Below, one piece after another: positions 1 through 5,133 of a stretch of 18,232 bases of DNA. The notes below the pieces were generated by a model, which saw only the letters and a program-made list of their open reading frames with translations, had not been told where the DNA came from and did no database searches. The stretch comes from Strigomonas culicis (Eukaryota > Euglenozoa > Kinetoplastea > Trypanosomatida > Trypanosomatidae), in assembly GCA_000482145.1 (NCBI GenBank), contig AUXH01000400.1, forward strand, positions 1-18,232, read 5' to 3'. Each line of letters begins with the position of its first letter. Position 1 is the first letter of the stretch. Both the position numbers and the translations under genes were made by a program.

Positions 1-1
1 G

Positions 2-463
2 CACAGCGTGGACGTGAACCACTGCGACCTGAAGCCGGACAACATCCTCCTCAACTCCGACGGCGTGTGCAAGCTGGCGGACTTCGGGACGGCCGCGCTG
101 GGGTGCAGCACGGCGAACCCGAACAGCGTGATCCGGGGCACGCCGCGCTACATGGCGCCGGAGACGGTGCTGGGCATCAGCTCCCCGTCCTCGGACATGT
201 ACAGCTTCGGCATCACGGTGGCGCAGATGATGACCGGCGTGCAGCCGTGGGCGCACTACGTAGAGCCGGACGACAGCATGTTCCTCGTGCAGTACACGTC
301 AGAGCTGAACCGCGCGAAGGAGACGGGCGCGCCGTGCACGATGGCGCCCCGCCTGCCCGCCACGTACGAGGATGGGGAGCTCTTGCTGATGGTCCAGAGG
401 TGCTGTGCCTTCGAGCCGTCGGAGCGACCCACAGCAGAGGAGCTACTTGTCTATTTGTCTTAG
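2..463 (+). CDS. Serine/threonine protein kinase, C-terminal part (5' end outside window)
   Basis: The reading frame is open from the window edge, and 153 residues are visible before TAG at 461-463. Seen in order: the catalytic loop HCDLKPDN (bases 20-43) with catalytic Asp, Lys and Asn; the Mg-binding DFG (80-88); a GTPRYMAPE activation-segment end, with APE at 155-163; a SSDMYSFGI helix-F region with its Asp; and a terminal ERPTAEELL with the conserved subdomain XI Arg. The glycine loop and the ATP-anchoring Lys lie upstream of the window. The kinase domain runs almost to the stop codon, so any regulatory domain would be N-terminal. The HRD arginine is replaced by Cys, which makes it a non-RD kinase. 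The GTPRYMAPE block resembles STE/MAPKKK-type and TKL-like kinases, but the family cannot be fixed from this fragment. The substrate is unknown. An active protein kinase is well supported. Confidence 0.93.
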   Translation, partial: HSVDVNHCDLKPDNILLNSDGVCKLADFGTAALGCSTANPNSVIRGTPRYMAPETVLGISSPSSDMYSFGITVAQMMTGVQPWAHYVEPDDSMFLVQYTSELNRAKETGAPCTMAPRLPATYEDGELLLMVQRCCAFEPSERPTAEELLVYLS

Positions 464-1158
464 CAGATTATGTAAATGAATATGCTGGTATGTATACTGG
501 AATCATTCTTTTTTTTTTCTCCTTAAAATTGTGTCTTTGATTGTTTTTTTTTTTCTGTTATTACTATTTCCTTTTCTCGGTTCTACAACTTGCTATTTGT
601 ATCTGCAGCGATTCGTGGAAACCTTGCCGTTCTAGCTAATGTATGTATACTTATATGTATGCACATGTATTGTTATATATAGAAATATATGTTTGTATGC
701 ATACATTTATTTGGAAGGGACTTTTTTTTCTTTTTCATATCATATATTTGTTTTTCACGCGTTCTACAATTGCTTAGTAAAGATGCTATTATTTTGTTTA
801 ACTGCGGTTCTTTTAAAGCATAGTTAATTATTTTTTACACGTTTTTTTTTTGTTTGGATTGCCTGTTAAATAATCAGTGTTTGAGTTTGCACAACATGTA
901 TGTTGAAAAAAAAAGGATCAAAAGAGATACTTTCTGTTGTCTTGTTCATTGTGGCTTATTTGTGTGAGCATAGTAAAAGCCTCATATTATTCTTTTCTCC
1001 TCCTTTGCTTTTGCACTATTTTTTGTTGATGTCGTTTCCTCTGATTCTCTAAATCATTTATGTATTTCTCATAATAATATATTGTATTTAATGTGTAATT
1101 TGTCTTCACTCTCTTCTCTCCTCCGTTCCTTTTACGTTAACATGCTTTGTTATCGCAG
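464..1158 (+). other. Intergenic spacer: kinase 3' UTR and RNase III upstream region
   Basis: About 695 bases without a convincing gene. The base composition changes abruptly from the GC-rich kinase to AT-rich sequence with many T runs (for example around 509-519, 544-554 and 842-850). Bases 636-710 are dominated by alternating TG/TA steps (TATGTATG-like) and contain a perfect 12-bp palindrome at 694-705. The last 55 bases hold a trans-splice signal, listed separately. The kinase polyadenylation site should lie here. Trypanosomatids have no AAUAAA signal and place poly(A) sites relative to the downstream splice acceptor, so no exact site can be read. I saw no tRNA, snoRNA or mobile-element structure. 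Confidence 0.75.
1103..1158 (+). promoter_or_regulatory. Candidate spliced-leader acceptor for the RNase III gene
   Basis: A pyrimidine-rich tract (about 1103-1133, broken only by single purines) is followed by the first downstream AG at 1157-1158 in a CAG context. In trypanosomatids this arrangement directs addition of the spliced leader to the 5' end of the mRNA. The AG directly abuts the ATG at 1159, so the gene-encoded 5' UTR would be zero bases. A later AG at 1175-1176 would give an mRNA whose first in-frame ATG is at 1192. The assignment is inferred from sequence pattern only. Confidence 0.55.
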
Positions 1159-3207
1159 ATGTGGATGCCTTTTCAGCGTTGTGTGTATTCAATGGGGACA
1201 CTAACGTGCTCTTTGCAGCAGAGAACACTTCATAATTCTAGTTTTTTCTTCCGCTTAGCACCTGTCATCCGTGAAGATGCCATTACTACCAAAAAGTACT
1301 CTTCTTTTTTCCGAGATGGTGATGTAGATGATAGAGGTGGCCACGTCGAAGCATATATTGATGACGAACAGCATGCTGCTGTTGACTGCGCTGATTGGTT
1401 GCTCACCTCTTGGCAGCAAGCGGGCACCCATTCGGGTGGTAGCTCCCTCATCACTGCTTCAGCTGTTTACAGGCGGTGTTTAGAAGAGGCAGAGAAGTGC
1501 TCTTCCATCGAGAGCAAAGAGGGCACCTCCTTTGTAGGAAAGGACTATCCGCACTGCCACCTCTGCGCCACCCCTCTCTCCACGAGCTACGCCATGCACC
1601 AGTCGTCGGTGGAGCACCAGGCGCGCGTGGGCGTGCTGGAGCGCGCAGTGACGCTGGTGAATTACTACCTCGCCACCCTTGTCCACCCTGAGGAGGCGCG
1701 CCAGCGCGACGGAGACTTCCGGGACGCCCCGCTGCGTCTCTGCACCCCTGCGGAGGAGGAGTGCATACGACGACGAGCGGAGCATGTGCGGCGGGTGGAC
1801 TGGTCTCAGCGGCTCCTGTGGCGATGGCAGACAGCCATCGACGCGGCGCCCGAGGCGGACTTCTCGCGCATGCGCAGACTCTCCGCCGTGAAGCCGCACC
1901 AGCGACTGTGGCGACTGCGCTACCTACTGCGGTACCTGTTTGGAATAAAGGCACTGCAGTGTAGTCTGGATCTGCATCGCAGCGAGACCGCGGCCCTTTA
2001 TTCACGCTCAGCGCAGACCACCGACGCCGCTGCTGCCAGCTTCCGAAGGAGCAGCACCTTTGAGCGACTGGAGCTGATTGGCGACAACGTATTCAAAACG
2101 ATGGTGCCCAATCGTCTGCAGCTCTTGTTTCCTCCCGTGGAGGGTGGGGTTTCGTCTAAACTGGCCCTGCTGCAGCAGTTGCTCGACAGCAATGCGGGCC
2201 TCATCGCCATTTATGACCTTTTGCAGCTGAACGATATCATCGGAATGACACTGCCCAACAGTAAATCGAAGGCAGATGTGGTGGAGGCGCTGATTGGCGA
2301 GCTGCAGACCTTTGTCTGGGCGGGCGAGACCCGGCAGCAGGGGAACCGCTATGCCTGCATCGACGGACGAAACACGCGGTACGTGTGCGCCGTGGTCCGC
2401 CACACACTGGAGGAGCTCACTCACGTTCTCCTGCTGTGGCGGCTGGAGGCCACCCTGAAGGCGGGGCAACACTTTTTGGAGATGCACACGACGGAGGAAT
2501 TTGTCCGTCGGCACAGCCAGCGCCTCAGTAACGGTCCCACGGGCGGCAACGAGCTCGACCGCAAGGCGAAAGCCGCGGCGCAGGAAAGCAAACTGGAGCG
2601 ATCACGCTACGACCTGCTCCCGCTTCTTTCCCCAGAAGAGCGCTACCATCCTGCCGTGCCGCCCACGACGTATGGGAAGGAGAATTGTTACTACAGCGCA
2701 CACGTGGCACCGGTGCGGGCGAGTGGCGCCCATGAGCTCCAGCGGGCGTTGGCGGCACACCCGTTTGTGGCCCCGACTCGCTATCGCCACTTCTACGACA
2801 GCACGGGAGTCCCGGCGCTGACCGTCAGTAAGCCTGCTTACACGAGGAAGCACACAGAGATGCGGGAGGCAATGCGCACTGAGGATGTGCACGGGCTGCC
2901 TCTCACCGATGGCGCTAGTGACGGCCACTTGGCACCAATGTGCGCTTCTCCACGGTGGAGGCGAGACGAGAAGGAGCGACGGTGCTGGCTAACGCTATCA
3001 GCCGCGCTAGAGCCGTATCGGCTCACCACGGCGGAGGTGCAGACAGTGATGGCGGAGCGGTTGTGGGGCACCGTACAACGTACTGTGAGCCATGCGCACA
3101 TGGTAGATACGCCCGATCTGACGAAAGAAAAGAAGAGAGAATCTCCACGAGTCAACGACCGCTTCAAGCAAATGTATGCCATTGATAGCTACATGATTGA
3201 TATGTAA
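1159..3207 (+). CDS. RNase III-domain protein with U1-type zinc finger, probable mitochondrial RNA-editing endonuclease (KREN family)
   Basis: A 682-residue protein. The ATG at 1159 is the first in frame after a stop at 1138; ATGs at 1165 and 1192 are alternatives. Residues 1-38 have four Arg and no Asp/Glu, with many Ser/Thr, Phe and Leu, which fits a mitochondrial presequence. A C2H2 finger of U1 type follows (C133-X2-C136-X10-H147-X5-H153). The RNase III signature is at about 300-313 (ERLELIGDN, with E302, E305 and D309), and the second metal-binding motif is near 371-380 (KADVVEALIG, with D373 and E376). All residues expected for metal-dependent cleavage of double-stranded RNA are present. 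A finger joined to RNase III is the hallmark of the kinetoplastid editing endonucleases, which cut pre-edited mRNA in mRNA/guide-RNA duplexes. KREPB-type partners lack the catalytic residues. I cannot decide between KREN1, KREN2, KREN3 or a related nuclease such as mRPN1, and I see no clear dsRNA-binding domain in the C-terminal 250 residues. Confidence 0.82.
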   Translation: MWMPFQRCVYSMGTLTCSLQQRTLHNSSFFFRLAPVIREDAITTKKYSSFFRDGDVDDRGGHVEAYIDDEQHAAVDCADWLLTSWQQAGTHSGGSSLITASAVYRRCLEEAEKCSSIESKEGTSFVGKDYPHCHLCATPLSTSYAMHQSSVEHQARVGVLERAVTLVNYYLATLVHPEEARQRDGDFRDAPLRLCTPAEEECIRRRAEHVRRVDWSQRLLWRWQTAIDAAPEADFSRMRRLSAVKPHQRLWRLRYLLRYLFGIKALQCSLDLHRSETAALYSRSAQTTDAAAASFRRSSTFERLELIGDNVFKTMVPNRLQLLFPPVEGGVSSKLALLQQLLDSNAGLIAIYDLLQLNDIIGMTLPNSKSKADVVEALIGELQTFVWAGETRQQGNRYACIDGRNTRYVCAVVRHTLEELTHVLLLWRLEATLKAGQHFLEMHTTEEFVRRHSQRLSNGPTGGNELDRKAKAAAQESKLERSRYDLLPLLSPEERYHPAVPPTTYGKENCYYSAHVAPVRASGAHELQRALAAHPFVAPTRYRHFYDSTGVPALTVSKPAYTRKHTEMREAMRTEDVHGLPLTDGASDGHLAPMCASPRWRRDEKERRCWLTLSAALEPYRLTTAEVQTVMAERLWGTVQRTVSHAHMVDTPDLTKEKKRESPRVNDRFKQMYAIDSYMIDM

Positions 3208-3498
3208 ACGATCCCCCCGTTGGGAGAGCTTGTGGCCTGCGGCGTTGCGTTGTCGAAGAAGTGGCTTCGTATGATGCTGTTATGACTGCTACTCTCATCC
3301 TTAGCCCCTCTTTTTTTTTTTTGACTTTATTTCCACACAAAACTGTTCCCTTTTGTATATTATTATTATACTTGCTCTTATCTTAATAAATGCCTTTTTT
3401 TTAATGCTTTTCTCAATGATCCACCAAGACAAGACTCGTAAGAAGATTCCCGTCTCACTGAAGTGTGGAGCTCTCTTCCATTGCAATTATTTCATTTA

Positions 3499-3529
<31 letters not shown>

Positions 3530-3581
3530 CGCTTTTCTTCTTGTTGTTCTCCATCCTTTTGAATATCCTGCACGATAACAG
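3499..3581 (+). promoter_or_regulatory. Candidate spliced-leader acceptor for RPS18 copy 1
   Basis: A long pyrimidine-rich block (about 3499-3560, including a CT repeat) is followed by 19 bases without AG. The first AG is at 3580-3581, in the context AACAG. It lies eight bases before the S18 start codon, giving a predicted leader of TTACGAAC after the spliced leader. The assignment rests on the polypyrimidine-then-first-AG rule for trypanosomatid trans-splicing. Confidence 0.68.
3506..3528 (+). repeat. CT dinucleotide microsatellite
   Basis: An uninterrupted run of TC/CT dinucleotides of about 11 units inside a larger pyrimidine-rich block (about 3499-3560). Its position immediately upstream of the RPS18 acceptor AG suggests it serves as the polypyrimidine tract for trans-splicing. 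Such tracts vary in length by replication slippage. Confidence 0.85.
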
Positions 3582-3589
3582 TTACGAAC

Positions 3590-4048
3590 ATGTCCATCCA
3601 GCTTCAGCCGGAGTCTTTTCAGCACATCGTGCGTCTCCTCAATACCAACATTGAGGGCAAGCGCAAGGTTGCGTTTGCGCTTCGCATGGTGAAGGGTGTT
3701 GGTATCCGCTTTGCGTACATGATCTGCAAGAAGGCCGCCATCGACCCCGAGCGCCGCGCGGGCACCCTGACCGCCGCCGAGCTTGACCAGATCGCCGAGA
3801 TCATCGCCGACCCCGCGAAGTTCAAGTTCCCCGACTGGTTCCTGAACCGTCAGCGCGACCCCAAGACCGGCAAGACGGAGCACCTCTCCAGCTCCATGGT
3901 CGACAGCCGTCTCCGCGAGGACCTCGAGCGCCTGAAGAAGATCCGCGCCCACCGTGGTATTCGCCACCACTACGGCCTCCGCGTCCGCGGTCAGCATACT
4001 TGCACGTCTGGCCGCGGCGGCCGCACTGTCGGTGTTGTCCGCAAGTAA
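3590..4048 (+). CDS. RPS18: 40S ribosomal protein S18 (uS13 family), copy 1
   Basis: A 152-residue protein, the usual length for eukaryotic S18, the counterpart of bacterial S13 (uS13). It sits in the head of the small subunit and contacts the P-site tRNA region and the intersubunit bridges. Family features visible: an N-terminal [18 protein letters not shown] block; [14 protein letters not shown], the helical uS13 core; [10 protein letters not shown]; the [17 protein letters not shown] stretch; and a basic, glycine-rich C-terminus ([14 protein letters not shown]) expected to thread into rRNA. The start is fixed by family length and by the acceptor AG eight bases upstream. Strong C/G third-position codon bias fits a highly expressed gene. 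A second copy begins 740 bases downstream and encodes the identical protein. Confidence 0.98.
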   Translation: MSIQLQPESFQHIVRLLNTNIEGKRKVAFALRMVKGVGIRFAYMICKKAAIDPERRAGTLTAAELDQIAEIIADPAKFKFPDWFLNRQRDPKTGKTEHLSSSMVDSRLREDLERLKKIRAHRGIRHHYGLRVRGQHTCTSGRGGRTVGVVRK

Positions 4049-4329
4049 GCACGTTTGTCTGAACGGGGTTACTGATTTTCGTAACTGTGTCTTTTTTTAT
4101 TGTTTTTACTTTGTTTTTTTTTTGAAATATAACAATCTTACCATCGTTGCTCTCGCCACCGACTTTGCTGCAGTAGTAACATCAAGGAACTACACGATTG
4201 ATTGTTTCCGGTTGCTCTCATTATTTCTTCATTGTAATGAACAAATTTCACTTTCTCTTCTTCCTGTTCTCTATTCGCGTTGTTTTCTTTTTCAATTATC
4301 ATTTGATCTCCATATTCAAAAGCCTCAAC
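4049..4329 (+). other. Spacer between the two RPS18 copies
   Basis: 281 bases carrying the 3' UTR of copy 1 and the splice signal of copy 2. T runs occur at about 4092-4097 and 4113-4122, and pyrimidine-rich sequence runs from about 4248 to 4293. I see no similarity to the spacers on either side of the gene pair, so the two copies probably have unrelated UTRs. No gene seen. Confidence 0.75.
4248..4322 (+). promoter_or_regulatory. Candidate spliced-leader acceptor for RPS18 copy 2
   Basis: Pyrimidine-rich sequence (about 4248-4293) precedes a stretch without AG. The first AG is at 4321-4322, seven bases before the S18 start codon, leaving a predicted leader of CCTCAAC. It is thus organised like copy 1 although the sequence is unrelated. 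Inferred from pattern. Confidence 0.66.
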
Positions 4330-4788
4330 ATGTCCATCCAACTTCAGCCGGAGTCTTTTCAGCACATCGTGCGTCTCCTCAATACCAACATTGAGGGCAA
4401 GCGCAAGGTTGCGTTTGCGCTTCGCATGGTGAAGGGTGTTGGTATCCGCTTTGCGTACATGATCTGCAAGAAGGCCGCCATCGACCCCGAGCGCCGCGCG
4501 GGCACCCTGACCGCCGCCGAGCTTGACCAGATCGCCGAGATCATCGCCGACCCCGCGAAGTTCAAGTTCCCCGACTGGTTCCTGAACCGTCAGCGCGACC
4601 CCAAGACCGGCAAGACGGAGCACCTCTCCAGCTCCATGGTCGACAGCCGTCTCCGCGAGGACCTCGAGCGCCTGAAGAAGATCCGCGCCCACCGTGGTAT
4701 TCGCCACCACTACGGCCTCCGCGTCCGCGGCCAGCACACTTGCACGTCTGGCCGCGGCGGCCGCACTGTCGGTGTTGTCCGCAAGTAA
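4330..4788 (+). CDS. RPS18: 40S ribosomal protein S18 (uS13 family), copy 2
   Basis: Encodes a 152-residue protein identical to copy 1. The 459-base coding regions differ only at 3601/4341 (G/A), 3991/4731 (T/C) and 3997/4737 (T/C), all at synonymous third positions. The frame is open for 132 bases further upstream (to 4198). That part is T-rich, absent from copy 1 and lies before the predicted acceptor AG at 4321-4322, so the start at 4330 is preferred. Both copies look intact and translatable. Their different UTRs would allow different mRNA stability or stage-dependent expression, although the sequence alone does not show this. Confidence 0.97.
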   Translation: MSIQLQPESFQHIVRLLNTNIEGKRKVAFALRMVKGVGIRFAYMICKKAAIDPERRAGTLTAAELDQIAEIIADPAKFKFPDWFLNRQRDPKTGKTEHLSSSMVDSRLREDLERLKKIRAHRGIRHHYGLRVRGQHTCTSGRGGRTVGVVRK

Positions 4789-5133
4789 ATATGTTGAGTG
4801 TTTTACACTTACTTTTTTTTTCTTTACTACTTTCCATATTTCGAAATACTTAATTCCACGTTGCGTAGAGCGCAATACCTTCTTACTTGCGTGTCCATAA
4901 ATAGTTTCTCTCTACTTTTATTATGCTCTGCTGTTTATTCGCTTCTTGTGTATTGTGTATTTCTTCTCCTCCCTTCTCTGTTCTTTCTATTGTTCTCATC
5001 CTATCGAATAGTAAACCAACTTGTACATATTATACTTTTCTTTTTGTTAACAGTTGTATATACATCAGATCTCTTTTGTATTGAAGTCTTTCTTAGTGAT
5101 TTAGGTATTTCAAGTTTTCTGGCAAGCTGCGAT
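4789..5133 (+). other. Intergenic spacer between RPS18 copy 2 and the dynein gene
   Basis: 345 bases, very T-rich, holding the S18 copy 2 3' UTR and the dynein 5' region. By chance it has no stop in the dynein frame, so that frame is open from 4798. It contains no in-frame ATG, and the conceptual translation is a hydrophobic Phe/Leu/Tyr-rich string typical of T-rich DNA. There is no other gene-like content. Confidence 0.8.
4961..5053 (+). promoter_or_regulatory. Candidate spliced-leader acceptor region for the dynein gene
   Basis: A strong pyrimidine tract at about 4961-5003 is followed by AG at 5010-5011. A second short pyrimidine run (about 5035-5047) is followed by a CAG ending at 5053. 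The two acceptors would give leaders of 122 or 80 bases. Neither leader contains an ATG before the dynein start at 5134, so initiation at that codon is unambiguous with either site. Confidence 0.55.

Larger units (their letters stand above)
3208..3589 (+). other. Intergenic spacer between RNase III gene and first RPS18 copy
   Basis: About 380 bases. The first 90 are of mixed composition, with a small perfect 5-bp hairpin (3254-3258 with 3265-3269). The rest is T-rich: a T run at about 3310-3321, AT-rich sequence to 3410, then the pyrimidine and CT-repeat region before the S18 start. The RNase III poly(A) site is expected here. No open frame of credible coding quality and no RNA gene was recognised. 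Confidence 0.7.

Noticed and set aside
67..540. Second-frame translation overlapping the kinase gene
   Set aside because: It is an out-of-frame shadow of the kinase (Arg/Gly/Ala/His-rich) running into T-rich UTR. The kinase motifs are all in the other frame.
639..827. 62-codon + strand frame in the kinase 3' spacer
   Set aside because: It is a Tyr/Cys/Ile/Phe-rich translation produced by TATG/TATA repeats and T runs, with no recognisable motif.
4198..4329. In-frame N-terminal extension of RPS18 copy 2 by 44 codons
   Set aside because: It is absent from copy 1, lies in T-rich sequence upstream of the predicted splice acceptor, and would break the well-conserved S18 length.
3455..4875. Two reverse-strand frames opposite the RPS18 copies with near-identical translations
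   Set aside because: Their similarity to each other only reflects the duplicated S18 coding sequence. There is no independent evidence of coding.
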